The notes beneath the pieces are model-generated. The model saw nothing but the letters and a program-made list of their open reading frames with translations, did not search any database and had not been told where the DNA came from. Of a stretch of DNA of 53,247 bases, positions 39,829 through 48,308 are shown in pieces. A program made the translations under genes and the position numbers. Where the stretch lies: positions 1 to 53,247 of the forward strand of contig JADZDP010000022.1 of assembly GCA_020850995.1 (NCBI GenBank), in the 5' to 3' direction. Source of the DNA: Deltaproteobacteria bacterium. Lineage in GTDB: Bacteria; Myxococcota; UBA727; VGSZ01. Each line of letters opens with the position of its first letter. The first letter of the stretch is position 1.

Positions 39829-40305
39829 TCAGCGCGCGCGCCGCAGCGCGCGCTCCATCTCGCGATCGGCCTCGCGGCGCTTGACGGTCTCGCGCTTGTC
39901 CTCGTGGCTCTTGCCGCGCCCCACACCCAGGAGCACCTTGGCCCACGGCCCCTTGAAGTAGAGCTTGAGCGGCACCAGGGTGTGGCCCTTGAGCGCCACC
40001 GCCTTGGCCAGCTTCTCGATCTCGGCGGGCTTGGCCAACAGGCGCCGCGTGCGATCGGGGGCCAGCTCCTCGTGGGTGCTGGCGTTCTTGAAGCGGTCGA
40101 TCTTGAGCCCGAGCAACCACAGCTCGTCGCCCTTCACCATGGCGTAGGCGTCGCCGAACGACACGTTGCGCGCGCGCAACGACTTCACCTCGGCGCCCTT
40201 GAGCTCGAGGCCACACTCGACCGTGTCGAGGATCTCGAAGTCGTGCCGCGAGCGCCGGTTGTCGGCGATCGTGGCGTCTTCAGGTCGTGGCTTTCGCTCC
40301 GCCAT
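39829..40305 (-). CDS. smpB: SsrA-binding protein SmpB
   Basis: A 158-residue RNA-binding protein that delivers tmRNA to stalled ribosomes for trans-translation. The beta-barrel core shows [37 protein letters not shown] and [16 protein letters not shown], and the basic C-terminal tail ([15 protein letters not shown]) that enters the decoding site is intact. The length is normal. Its start lies inside the 3' end of panB (26-nt overlap), so the two are co-transcribed. The tmRNA gene itself was not seen here. Confidence 0.95.
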   Translation of the reverse strand: MAERKPRPEDATIADNRRSRHDFEILDTVECGLELKGAEVKSLRARNVSFGDAYAMVKGDELWLLGLKIDRFKNASTHEELAPDRTRRLLAKPAEIEKLAKAVALKGHTLVPLKLYFKGPWAKVLLGVGRGKSHEDKRETVKRREADREMERALRRAR

Positions 40306-41140
40306 CGCGCCCGGACCCTACCCCGAAGGAGTGCTCGGCGGCGGGGAAGGCGCCGCCGCGAACCTCCGCGACGTAGCGCGTGAACGCGTCCAGCACCAGC
40401 GACGCACCGTCGAGGTACTTCTTGACGAACTTCGGCTGGAAGGCCGGGTTGAGGCCGAGCAGGTCGTACACCACCAGCACCTGCCCGTCGCAGCCCGCCC
40501 CAGCGCCGATGCCGATGGTGGGGATGGAGAGCGCCGCCGTGATCTCGGCCGCCAGGTCGGCAGGGATGCCCTCGAGCACCACGGCGTAGGCGCCCGCGCG
40601 CTGCAGCGCGAGCGCGTCCTCCAGGATGCGCTGGCGCGAGGCCGGGTCCTTGCCCTGCACCACGAAGCCGCCCATGGCGTGCACGCTCTGGGGCATCAGG
40701 CCCACGTGCCCCATCACCGGGATGCCGGCCTCAACCATGCGGGCTACGGTGGGCGCGATGGACGCGCCACCCTCGAGCTTGACCGACGACGCGCCCGCGC
40801 GCAGCAAGAGCGCCGCGTTCTTGAGCGCGTCTTCGACCTTTGCCTGGTACGACATGAAGGGCATGTCGCCCACGACGTGGGCGTGGGACGTGGCCCGCGC
40901 CACTGCGGCCGTGTGGTACGCCACCTCCTCGATGGTGACGCCGAGCGTGTTCTGTTCGCCCTTGACCACCATGCCCAAGGAGTCGCCCACCAGCAGCACG
41001 TCGACGCCCGAGGCGTCGAGCAGACGCGCGAAGGTCGCGTCGTAGGCAGTCAGCATGGTGATCTTCTGCCCCGCGCGCTTCATCTGCTGGAGCGTGCGCA
41101 GCGTGACCTGCTTCTTGTTGGGATCCGCGTGGGCGGACAT
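40280..41140 (-). CDS. panB: 3-methyl-2-oxobutanoate hydroxymethyltransferase
   Basis: A 286-residue enzyme making ketopantoate from alpha-ketoisovalerate and methylene-tetrahydrofolate, the first committed step to pantothenate and coenzyme A. Conserved stretches include [81 protein letters not shown] and [23 protein letters not shown]. The ATG at 41140 matches the usual start; the open frame upstream lacks family character. panC and panD are not in the window. It overlaps smpB at its 3' end and is divergent from the exported protein at 41369. Confidence 0.95.
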   Translation of the reverse strand: MSAHADPNKKQVTLRTLQQMKRAGQKITMLTAYDATFARLLDASGVDVLLVGDSLGMVVKGEQNTLGVTIEEVAYHTAAVARATSHAHVVGDMPFMSYQAKVEDALKNAALLLRAGASSVKLEGGASIAPTVARMVEAGIPVMGHVGLMPQSVHAMGGFVVQGKDPASRQRILEDALALQRAGAYAVVLEGIPADLAAEITAALSIPTIGIGAGAGCDGQVLVVYDLLGLNPAFQPKFVKKYLDGASLVLDAFTRYVAEVRGGAFPAAEHSFGVGSGRDGGAKATT

Positions 41141-41368
41141 AACGCTTTCGGGGTGCGAGCACGTCGGCCTCTCGGAGAGGAGGTGCGCGCCGGAGGATTC
41201 CGGTCGCGCCCTGGCTTCCAGGCGACTCACAACCCGTGGACGGGCGAAACCCGTCACATCAGGTATCGTAGCCATCCAGGCGGGGACGTGAAGGGGCGGG
41301 GTGAAGGGCAGGGAGATCCGGGCCGTCACGGAAGGGGCCGGCGAGCGCCAAGCCAGGATGGGAGGCCG

Positions 41369-42814
41369 ATGAGCTTCTTTTGCTGCCTACATAACAAGAT
41401 GCGGGTCCGATGGTGGAGCGCCGCGCTGCTCGTTGCCACCTGCCTCGGTGGGCCTGCCCTGCGTGCCGACAGCTCGGTGGCGCTCGGCAGCGCGGGCGCG
41501 CTCGAGCGCGCCGGCCAAACCCAGGACTCGGGCAAGAACGGTACGGCGGCGTCGTACGGCTCCCCCGTCACCGACGACCGGCGCCTGTTCAAGCTGCGCT
41601 GGCGCCTGCCCTGGGCCTTGGTGGGCGGCAGTGGCCTCGGCACCACGCCCTTCGCGAGCGGCTTCACCGCCACGTCGGTGGGCACGCCGCCCGGGACGGC
41701 GCTGTTGGCGGAGCCCATGAACGCCGAGGGCCTCTCGGCGCTCATCCCCACCCTCGCCATCGGCGAGGCCGACAAGCTGGCGCAGCTGCAGCTCGGCGTC
41801 ATCTCTACCTCCATCGGCCACGCGTCCATCGTCGACCGCTACACCAACAGCCCCGACGGCGCGCCGCGCATGCCGGGCGTGCTCCTCGAGGGCAACCTCG
41901 CGGGCCTCGGTGGCCAAGTCGCCGTCGGCGATCTGCTCGCCGCGCCCTCCTTCTCCGCGGCGCGCGTGTACGGCCGACCCATCATGTGGTTCGTCGCACC
42001 CGACGCCACCTTTCAGCCCAACGAGCTCGACCTCGACCCACGCACCGAGGTGGCCGGCATGTGGGTCACCGGGCTCACCGGCGCCGTCGACGCCGCCGCG
42101 CCCAGCGCGAGCGACGCCAGCGGGCTCGTGTGGATGGCCGGCTGGGACAACGAGGGGGCGTTCCTCGACAACCAGGTGGTGAAGACCATCGTCTACCTCG
42201 ACGTGAACGCGCTCGGCGCCACGGCGGGCGCCGCGCAGCGCGTGGGCGTGGGCGCGCACCCGGGCCTGCAGCTCATGTTCGACGCCGTGGGGTTCCGCTT
42301 CGATCTTGCGAGCGAGCTCAACGCCGGCACCGACGGCTACCAGGCGCGCTACTTCGACCGGCTCTACGCCATCGAGCGGGTCGCGTCGCTCGGCACCGGC
42401 GGCAAGCCCAAGATCGACGTCGAGCGGCCGGCCTCGTGGGGCTACACGCTGCGCGCCGGCGGCGGCTTCGCCGAGCTGTTCACCGCCTTCGTCGAGGCCC
42501 GCGATCAATTCCCCATGGACCCGGTGCGCGGCGCCAACAGCGCGCAGGTCACGGTGGGCGCGTCGGCCTTCGTGCTCATGGTGGGCGGCGCAGTGACGGC
42601 GACACAGGCAGGCATCTCCGACTACCTGCACCCGAACCTGCTGGGGCCCGGCTTCGTCGTCACCGGCGAAGGCAGAGTGGCGCTGGTCGCCAATGTGCTG
42701 CACGTGGTGGGGCGCGCCTGGCGCGCGCACCTGGCGGCGGGCGACTCGCCCGACGACTACATCGTCAACGAGGGCACCACGCTCGGCATCGAGGTCAACC
42801 TCGACTTCCTGTGA
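41369..42814 (+). CDS. Exported protein, probable outer-membrane beta barrel
   Basis: A 481-residue protein I do not recognise. The first ATG (41369) has GGGAGG immediately upstream; a second in-frame ATG at 41399 begins at a typical signal peptide ([20 protein letters not shown]), so the true start may be either. The mature part has alternating hydrophobic and polar residues with many Gly and aromatic residues, few charged helices, and ends [10 protein letters not shown], all features of beta-barrel proteins. Only the N-terminus holds Cys. It is transcribed divergently from panB across about 230 nt. No transport or enzymatic role can be assigned. Confidence 0.65.
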   Translation: MSFFCCLHNKMRVRWWSAALLVATCLGGPALRADSSVALGSAGALERAGQTQDSGKNGTAASYGSPVTDDRRLFKLRWRLPWALVGGSGLGTTPFASGFTATSVGTPPGTALLAEPMNAEGLSALIPTLAIGEADKLAQLQLGVISTSIGHASIVDRYTNSPDGAPRMPGVLLEGNLAGLGGQVAVGDLLAAPSFSAARVYGRPIMWFVAPDATFQPNELDLDPRTEVAGMWVTGLTGAVDAAAPSASDASGLVWMAGWDNEGAFLDNQVVKTIVYLDVNALGATAGAAQRVGVGAHPGLQLMFDAVGFRFDLASELNAGTDGYQARYFDRLYAIERVASLGTGGKPKIDVERPASWGYTLRAGGGFAELFTAFVEARDQFPMDPVRGANSAQVTVGASAFVLMVGGAVTATQAGISDYLHPNLLGPGFVVTGEGRVALVANVLHVVGRAWRAHLAAGDSPDDYIVNEGTTLGIEVNLDFL

Positions 42815-42884
42815 CGGTCGGCGTCGAGCGCGTCGAGGATGTGCCGCGCGGCCCCCGAGGCGCCTGGTTGCCGTGCTGCACGCC

Positions 42885-43721
42885 TCAACCGTGCGTGTAG
42901 CCCGCCAACAGCAGGGCGGAGAACGCGTTCGAGGTGCCGTGGTAGACGACGGCGCCGGCGATGGAGCCCGCGCGCCTCGTGAGCGCCGAGAACACGAAGG
43001 CCGGGAAGAAGGGGCCCAGGCGCGCCGGGTGGTACTCGCCCAAGAAATGCCCGAGCGCGAACAAGGCCGACGCCAGGATGACGGTGCGCGACACCGGGAT
43101 GAGCCACAGGTGTGCGCGCGTGGGCCAGAGGCGCTCGAGGCGGTGCTCGAGGAAGCCGCGGTAGAACATCTCCTCCGGCAAGGCCACCAGGAAGACGTTC
43201 TTGGCGAGCGTGGCCACGATGTCGGCAGGGACGCGGAAGTGGAACTGGCCGGCGCCAAAGGCCTGCTGCCAGAAGTGGTGGCCGATGGCGAAGGGCGGGA
43301 AGGTGATGAGCGCGAGCGCCAGCGCGAGCCCGAGATCGCGCACGAGCGGGCTCGCGCGCAGCGTGGCGCCGCGCCCGTAGAGCGCGAACACACGCGCCAG
43401 GGGCGACGAGCGTCCCTTGTGGCGACGACGACGACGAGCGTGCACCAGTCGTCGCCGCAGCGCCGCCACCGGCCCGAGCAGCAGACCGTGCACGTGCAGG
43501 CCGTACGCCTCCGGCGCCTCGCCTCGGCGCTGGATGAGCCACAGCGGCACGTAGATCTGAAAGCCCGCGATGATGGTGAACACGATCTCGCCCATGCCCA
43601 CCGCGCGCACCAGGTGCTTGCCGCCGCCGAGCATGGCGAGCAGCACCACGGTGGCGATGAGCGCCTCGCGGGCGCCGTCGCGGGGGGAGAGGGCCGGGAG
43701 CGATCGGGGAGGCGCGGTCAC
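42885..43721 (-). CDS. CPBP-family intramembrane metalloprotease (CAAX protease-like)
   Basis: A 278-residue membrane protein with about seven hydrophobic helices. The family's catalytic motifs are intact: PEEMFYRGFLEHRL (E-E-x3-R), ALFALGHFLGE (F-x3-H) and VVYHGTSNAF (H-x3-N). These Abi/CAAX-like enzymes cleave within the membrane; some act as sorting enzymes for C-terminal anchors in myxobacteria, but nothing here proves that role. The GTG at 43721 overlaps the aldo-keto reductase stop as GTGA. It ends the GST-AKR-CPBP operon and converges on the exported-protein gene. Confidence 0.85.
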   Translation of the reverse strand: MTAPPRSLPALSPRDGAREALIATVVLLAMLGGGKHLVRAVGMGEIVFTIIAGFQIYVPLWLIQRRGEAPEAYGLHVHGLLLGPVAALRRRLVHARRRRRHKGRSSPLARVFALYGRGATLRASPLVRDLGLALALALITFPPFAIGHHFWQQAFGAGQFHFRVPADIVATLAKNVFLVALPEEMFYRGFLEHRLERLWPTRAHLWLIPVSRTVILASALFALGHFLGEYHPARLGPFFPAFVFSALTRRAGSIAGAVVYHGTSNAFSALLLAGYTHG

Positions 43722-44665
43722 ACCAGGCCAAAGATAGCGTCGAGGCGCGCACGCAGCTCGTCGTTCACGCTCAGCTGCAACGCCGCCAGGTTCTCCTCGA
43801 GCTGCGACAGCGCCGTGGCGCCGGTGATGACGCTCGAGATGTTGGGCTGCGCGAGGCACCAGGCAAGCGCAAGTCGCGCCCGACTCGTGCCCACCTCGGC
43901 GGCCAGCTCGCCGAAGCGCCGAACGCGCGCGCGGGTCTCCTCGGAGAGACCGGCGCCGCGTAGCCAGTCGATGCGCGCCAAGCGCGAGCCCGCCGGGATG
44001 CCGTCGTCGTACTTGCCCGTCAGCACGCCGGAGGCGAGCGGGCTCCACACCACCAGTCCCATGCCGGTTTCGGCGGCGGCTGGGCCCACGTCGCGCTCCA
44101 CCGCGCCGCGCGTGAGCAAGTTGTACTGCGGCTGCTCCACCGAGGGCGGCGTGAGGTTGCGGCGGTCGGCGAGCGCGTGCGCGGCGCGCAGCTGCGCGCC
44201 GCTCCACTCGCTCGTGCCCCAGTAGAGGACCTTGCCCTGCCGCACCAGGTCGTCCATGGCGCGCGCCGTCTCCTCGAGAGGCGTGTCGGGGTCGAAGCGG
44301 TGGCAGAAGTAGAGATCGAGGTAGTCAGTGCCGATGCGCCGAAGGCTCTTGTCGATGCTCTCGAGGATGTGCTTGCGCGACAGCCCGCGGTCGTTGACGT
44401 CGTCCGACATGGGCCAATAGACCTTGGACGAGATCACCAGCTCGTGGCGCGGGAATTGGCGCAGCACGGTCCCCATGACCCGCTCGGCCTCGCCACGCGC
44501 GTACACGTCGGCGATGTCGAAGAATGTCACCCCCGCTTCATAGGCTGCGCGCAGGATGGCCGACACTGTGCTCTGATCGGCGACACTGGAGCCGAACGTG
44601 GTCCAGCCACCCAGCGAGAGCGCGCTCACCTTGATGCCCGCCTCGCCCAGGCGGCGGTAGGGCAT
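43718..44665 (-). CDS. Aldo/keto reductase
   Basis: A 315-residue TIM-barrel oxidoreductase similar to the Kv-beta/YghZ-type AKRs. The catalytic set is visible: Asp and Tyr in FDIADVYARGEAE, Lys in VISSKVYWP, His in YFCHRFDPDTP. NADPH-binding residues lie in PLASGVLTGKY and SSVITGATALSQLEENL. It reduces aldehydes or ketones; the natural substrate is unknown. I chose ATG 44665; a TTG at 44680 would form a TTGA overlap with the GST stop and adds five residues. It is followed by the CPBP protease with a 4-nt overlap. Confidence 0.88.
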   Translation of the reverse strand: MPYRRLGEAGIKVSALSLGGWTTFGSSVADQSTVSAILRAAYEAGVTFFDIADVYARGEAERVMGTVLRQFPRHELVISSKVYWPMSDDVNDRGLSRKHILESIDKSLRRIGTDYLDLYFCHRFDPDTPLEETARAMDDLVRQGKVLYWGTSEWSGAQLRAAHALADRRNLTPPSVEQPQYNLLTRGAVERDVGPAAAETGMGLVVWSPLASGVLTGKYDDGIPAGSRLARIDWLRGAGLSEETRARVRRFGELAAEVGTSRARLALAWCLAQPNISSVITGATALSQLEENLAALQLSVNDELRARLDAIFGLV

Positions 44666-44676
44666 CGATGGGCGGC

Positions 44677-45327
44677 TCAATCGTCGTCGCTCGGCCAGGC
44701 GCTCTTGTAGCTCGGGCGCTCACGCAGGCGATCGCGCCACGAGCGCACGCGCGGGAACGCATCGAGGTCGATGGACAGCTGATCGAGCAGATCGAGCAAC
44801 GGCGTCGACAGCGTGTCGGCCACCGAGTAGTCGCCCGCCAGAAAGGCGCGGCGCGCCAGGTGGCGATCGAGCACGTCCAGGTGCTGGTCGAGCTCGTGGC
44901 GCGCGCGCGCCAAGACGCGCGGGCTCCGCTCGATGTCGGCGAAGACGTGGGTCTCGCAGAAGGTGGTCCAGAACACCTCGGCGAAGCCGGAGCTGATGTA
45001 GCTGAGCCAGGAGTAGGCCTCGCCCCGCGCCGTGAGGTCGGTGAACCCGAGCGGCGACTGTGGGAAGCGCTCGGCCAAGAACAGCAGGATGGCTGGCGAC
45101 TCGAAGATGGCCAGCTCGCCCCCGGGGCGATGCTCGACCAAGGCGGGCAAGCGGCCGAAGGGGCTTCGCTTGAGGAAGGCTGCCGTGCGGGGCTTGGTCA
45201 GGTCGACCTCGCGCGGCGTAAACGTCACGTCACACTCGTTCAGCCCGATACGCACCGCGATGCAAAACGGCGACGGGCGGTACTCGTACAGCGTGAACGG
45301 CGGGGCCTTCGATTGGGCCATCGTCAT
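44677..45327 (-). CDS. Glutathione S-transferase family protein
   Basis: A 216-residue protein with a thioredoxin-like N-terminal domain (FTLYEYRPSPFCIAVRIGL, RLPALVEHRPGGELAIFESPAIL, with the ESPAI glutathione-binding turn) and an all-helical C-terminal domain containing YSVADTLSTPLLDLLDQL. It may conjugate or reduce electrophiles. The ATG at 45327 has GAGG 5 nt upstream. It is the first gene of a short operon with the aldo-keto reductase, which also handles reactive carbonyls, so a detoxification role for the pair is reasonable inference. Confidence 0.88.
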   Translation of the reverse strand: MTMAQSKAPPFTLYEYRPSPFCIAVRIGLNECDVTFTPREVDLTKPRTAAFLKRSPFGRLPALVEHRPGGELAIFESPAILLFLAERFPQSPLGFTDLTARGEAYSWLSYISSGFAEVFWTTFCETHVFADIERSPRVLARARHELDQHLDVLDRHLARRAFLAGDYSVADTLSTPLLDLLDQLSIDLDAFPRVRSWRDRLRERPSYKSAWPSDDD

Positions 45328-45493
45328 TCAGACCTCGTGCGCGGTCCGTGCGTCACCGGGGACGCCGTGAGCGGCGGCGGGCAGTGTACGCCGAACCCGT
45401 CCGGCGAGGCGAGGAATCGGCTCGTACGCGTCGGAATGCTGGACGCGCCTTGGTCCCGACGGCCTGCCTCGTGCCCGAACGCGCTGGCGAAGG

Positions 45494-45509
45494 TGGCTCG
45501 GACTCTGCA
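45494..45509 (+). promoter_or_regulatory. Sigma-54 promoter for the first pilin gene
   Basis: TGGCTCGGACTCTGCA matches the -24/-12 consensus TGGCACG-N4-TTGCW with correct GG-N10-GC spacing and two mismatches. The -12 GC is at 45507-45508, putting the transcript start near 45520, about 35 nt before the pilin ATG. Confidence 0.75.
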
Positions 45510-45516
45510 AGGATGT

Positions 45517-45540
45517 TCTGGGCACCCGTCTGGGCACCCG
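45517..45540 (+). repeat. Tandem 12-bp repeat in the first pilin leader
   Basis: TCTGGGCACCCG occurs twice in direct tandem and a third partial copy (TCTG) follows. It covers the predicted transcript start and leader just before the ribosome site GAGAGG. Confidence 0.85.
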
Positions 45541-45553
45541 TCTGAGAGGCACC

Positions 45554-45952
45554 ATGCAACGCACGCTTGGCCGCGGCTTCACGCTCATCGAGCTCATGAT
45601 TGTCGTGGCGATCATCGGCATTCTGGCCTCGATCGCCATTCCGGCCTACCAGACCATGACCTGCCGAGCGAAGCAGGGCGAGGCCAAGTCGGCGCTCAAG
45701 GCCATCGTGGTGGCTGAGGAGGCCTACCGCGGCGAGCACGACACGTACCTCAAGGGGGTCGAGGCGGATCTCGTCCTCATGGGCATGATTCAGACCGGCG
45801 ACAAGTCGCGCTACCTGCTCGAGGTGACGTCGGCGACCGCGATCACGTTTCTCGCCGTCGCCGACGGCCAGGGCGACATGAACAACGATCAATGGGAAAC
45901 TACGCAGAACAACGACATCACCGCCATCAACTCGGTGTGTAACACCTTCTGA
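45554..45952 (+). CDS. Type IV pilin, copy 1 (PilA-like)
   Basis: A 132-residue prepilin. The leader MQRTLGRG is followed by the cleavage and N-methylation motif [20 protein letters not shown], with Glu at mature position 5. After the helix, [15 protein letters not shown] and [13 protein letters not shown] match the Myxococcus PilA head region. A Cys near the C-terminus (NSVCNTF) could pair with the Cys in TCRAKQ. PilD-type peptidase processing and assembly into pili are expected. GAGAGG precedes the ATG, and a sigma-54 promoter lies just upstream. Only 5 residues longer than its downstream neighbour, but the head domain differs in the central part. Confidence 0.93.
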   Translation: MQRTLGRGFTLIELMIVVAIIGILASIAIPAYQTMTCRAKQGEAKSALKAIVVAEEAYRGEHDTYLKGVEADLVLMGMIQTGDKSRYLLEVTSATAITFLAVADGQGDMNNDQWETTQNNDITAINSVCNTF

Positions 45953-46053
45953 CCACGGGCCCAAAAACGTCACCCGCCGCCGCTAGAGTGACGAGGGGCG
46001 GCGCTCCCGAAGGAGCGCGCGGCGCCTGAGGCCAGTTGGATGGTCGAATTTGC

Positions 46054-46069
46054 TGGCACGAGTGCTGCT
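46054..46069 (+). promoter_or_regulatory. Sigma-54 promoter for the second pilin gene
   Basis: TGGCACGAGTGCTGCT agrees with TGGCACG-N4-TTGCW at all defined positions but one, with exact GG-N10-GC spacing. The -12 GC is at 46067-46068, giving a transcript start near 46080 and a leader of about 50 nt. Myxobacterial pilA is known to use sigma-54 with PilR. Confidence 0.82.
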
Positions 46070-46128
46070 GTCATAGGGTGCCAACAGGAGCCCCACCCCG
46101 CCCGCGGGATAGACTAGGAGATACCGGA

Positions 46129-46509
46129 ATGAAGAAGCTGCTCAAAGGATTCACGCTGATCGAGCTGATGATCGTCGTGGCGATCATCGGCATCCTCGCC
46201 GCCATCGCCATCCCCAACTTCGTGAAGTTCCAGTGCCGATCGAAGCAGTCGGAGGCGAAGGGCAACCTGAAGGCGCTCTACGTCGCCAACGAGGCCTACC
46301 GCGGCGAGTACGACACCTACCTCACCAACACCACGGCCATCGGCTTCATCCCCAAGGGCGCGAAGATGCGCTACTCCTACGGGGTGAGCGGCGTCTCCGC
46401 CACGACCTTCGCCGCGGACGCTGACTCCAACACGGCCGACCTCAGCAACGACGCGTGGACGATCACGGAAGCGAACAACCTGGCCAACGCCAACAACGGC
46501 TGTCTCTAG
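46129..46509 (+). CDS. pilA: Type IV pilin, copy 2 (major PilA-like)
   Basis: A 126-residue prepilin with leader MKKLLKG and the motif [20 protein letters not shown], Glu at mature position 5. The following [20 protein letters not shown] and [12 protein letters not shown] are very close to the Myxococcus PilA pattern, and a terminal NNGCL could form the C-terminal disulfide. AGGAGATACCGGA precedes the ATG at 46129. The better promoter and the strong terminator directly after it suggest this is the highly expressed major pilin. It is followed by the PilG-PilH-PilI type genes, the same order as in M. xanthus. Confidence 0.93.
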   Translation: MKKLLKGFTLIELMIVVAIIGILAAIAIPNFVKFQCRSKQSEAKGNLKALYVANEAYRGEYDTYLTNTTAIGFIPKGAKMRYSYGVSGVSATTFAADADSNTADLSNDAWTITEANNLANANNGCL

Positions 46510-46538
46510 CGCGCCGCGGGCTCGCATGCAGACGTTCG

Positions 46539-46573
46539 AAAGCTGCCCCTCGGGGCAGCTTTTTTTTCTTTTT
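46539..46573 (+). terminator. Strong intrinsic terminator after the second pilin
   Basis: AAAGCTGCCC (46539-46548) pairs with GGGCAGCTTT (46553-46562) around a CTCG loop, followed by a run of T broken only by one C. A textbook Rho-independent terminator, 30 nt past the pilin stop; it would leave some read-through for the downstream genes. Confidence 0.95.
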
Positions 46574-46593
46574 CCGCTTGGTAACTTCGCGCC

Positions 46594-47397
46594 ATGTGGG
46601 CTGTGCTCGCAGCTGTCGCTCTCGGCGTCGCGGTCTGGTTGTCGCCGTCGGCGCTGCCGCCCGCGCCGGATGAGCGTCCACCACCCGAAGCGATCAGCCG
46701 CGCCGTGGCCCTTGGGCGCCCGTACGCCGCTGCCGACGCGGCGTGGCTGCGCACCGTGCAGCTCATCGGAAACCCGACGAAAGAGGCCGCGCGCTGGCCC
46801 GGCCTCGAGGACTGGGTCGATCTGACCACGCGCCTCGACCCGCGCTTCGAGGCGCCCTATCACTTTGGCGCGCTCCTGTTGGTCGGCGATCCCGCGCGCG
46901 CGCCTGCCGCAGACCGCATGCTCGAGCGCGGGCAGCGCGCGCTGCCCGAGAGCTTCTCGCTCCCCGCCATGCGCGGCTTCATCGCCTACTTCACGATGCT
47001 CGACCCTGCGAGCGCCGCCGAGCACTACCACGAGGCGGCGCGCTTGCCTGGTGCGCCGCCCTACCTCGAGCAGTTCGCAAAACGGCTTGAGCACCAGGGC
47101 CACACTTGCGCAGCGATGCTGCGCGACCTGACCGGGCTGGCCGCGCACCAAGACGCGCACAAGCGCGCCGCGTTTCTTGCCGGACGCGATCGCATGCTGC
47201 TCGGGTGCGTGGAGGGTCAGCTGCGCGCCGCGGCCGGCGCCTTTCGCACGCGCACGGGCAGGGACGGTAGCCTCGACGAGCTGCGCGGCGCGGGCCTGCT
47301 GGCAGACGAGCCTTGGGCCCCTGAGGGGCAGTGTTGGCGCGTCGACAGTGGGCGCCCGCTGCTGGAGCCCTGCCCGCCACCGGAGGGATCGCCGTGA
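46594..47397 (+). CDS. PilG-like protein of the pilin export locus
   Basis: A 267-residue protein with an N-terminal signal or anchor (MWAVLAAVALGVAVWL). The body is helical with TPR-like features (RFEAPYHFGALLLVGDPARA, LPAMRGFIAYFTMLDPASAAEHYHE), ending in AAGAFRTRTGRDGSLDELRG and a Pro/Cys-containing tail. I assign it as the PilG counterpart mainly by position: in M. xanthus, pilA is followed by pilG, pilH and pilI, needed for pilin export and assembly. Its stop overlaps the ABC ATPase start as GTGA. Direct sequence identity to PilG could not be tested. Confidence 0.7.
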   Translation: MWAVLAAVALGVAVWLSPSALPPAPDERPPPEAISRAVALGRPYAAADAAWLRTVQLIGNPTKEAARWPGLEDWVDLTTRLDPRFEAPYHFGALLLVGDPARAPAADRMLERGQRALPESFSLPAMRGFIAYFTMLDPASAAEHYHEAARLPGAPPYLEQFAKRLEHQGHTCAAMLRDLTGLAAHQDAHKRAAFLAGRDRMLLGCVEGQLRAAAGAFRTRTGRDGSLDELRGAGLLADEPWAPEGQCWRVDSGRPLLEPCPPPEGSP

Positions 47398-48308
47398 GCG
47401 CACCCATCGTCGTCGAGGGCGTCGACAAGTCCATTGCCGTCGGGTTCTGGGGCCGAAAGAAGAAGCTCCTCGAGCGTGTGTCCTTCGTGGTCGACGCCGG
47501 GCGCACCGTGGGCTTCGTCGGCGTCAACGGCGCGGGCAAGTCGACGACCATCAAGCACATCATCGGCTGCGCGCGCCCCACCGCCGGTACCATTCGCGTG
47601 TTGGGCGGCGATCCTCGCGAGGCGGCGGTGCGCCGGCGCTTTGGCTACATGCCCGAGCTCCCCTACCTCCCACCAACACTGACCACCGACGAGGTGCTGC
47701 GCCTGCACGCGGCGCTGTGTGTCCTGCGTGATCCGGGCCGACGCATCGACGAGCTGCTCGAGCTGGTCGGCCTGGCGCAGCGCCGCCGAGAGCGCGTGGG
47801 GACCTTCTCGAAGGGCATGCAGACCAGGCTGACCCTGGCCCTGGCGCTGCTCGCCGAGCCAGAGCTGCTCATCCTCGACGAGCCCATGAGCGGCCTCGAT
47901 CCCGTGGGGCGCCAGCTCGTGCGCCGGATCCTGCGCGAGCAGGCGAGCGCGGGCCGCACCATCTTGTTCTCGTCGCACGTGCTCTCCGACGTGGAGGCCC
48001 TGTGCACCGACGTCGTGGTCATCGACGCCGGCACGATCGTGTACACGGGCGGCGCCGCGGGCGCGGTGGGCGAGCCGACGGGCCGGTGGGTGGTGCGCGC
48101 GCCCGACCAAGGGACACCGCCGAGCGGTGGCGCCATCGTCGACGCGCGCCGCGAGAGCGACACGTGGGTGGTGAGTATCGCCGCAACGACCGGCGAAGAG
48201 GCGGTACGCCTGGCGCACGGGCTGGGCCTGGCGATCATCGCGCTCGAGCCCGAACGGCGCTCGCTCGAGGACCGGCTCCTGGGCATCATTGGACGGAGCA
48301 GCTCATGA
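47394..48308 (+). CDS. pilH: ABC transporter ATPase, PilH-like
   Basis: A 304-residue ATP-binding subunit. Walker A GVNGAGKST, a Q-loop region (FGYMPELPYLPP), signature FSKGMQTRLTLALALL (S-K-G-M-Q in place of L-S-G-G-Q) and Walker B LLILDEPMSGLDPVG with the switch His in LFSSHVL are present. A C-terminal extension of about 90 residues follows, as in ABC exporters of the ABC-2 type. GTG at 47394 has GGAGGG upstream and overlaps the previous stop. With the next gene it forms the ABC pair reported as needed for type IV pilus formation in M. xanthus; assignment rests on gene order and family. Confidence 0.85.
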   Translation: MSAPIVVEGVDKSIAVGFWGRKKKLLERVSFVVDAGRTVGFVGVNGAGKSTTIKHIIGCARPTAGTIRVLGGDPREAAVRRRFGYMPELPYLPPTLTTDEVLRLHAALCVLRDPGRRIDELLELVGLAQRRRERVGTFSKGMQTRLTLALALLAEPELLILDEPMSGLDPVGRQLVRRILREQASAGRTILFSSHVLSDVEALCTDVVVIDAGTIVYTGGAAGAVGEPTGRWVVRAPDQGTPPSGGAIVDARRESDTWVVSIAATTGEEAVRLAHGLGLAIIALEPERRSLEDRLLGIIGRSSS

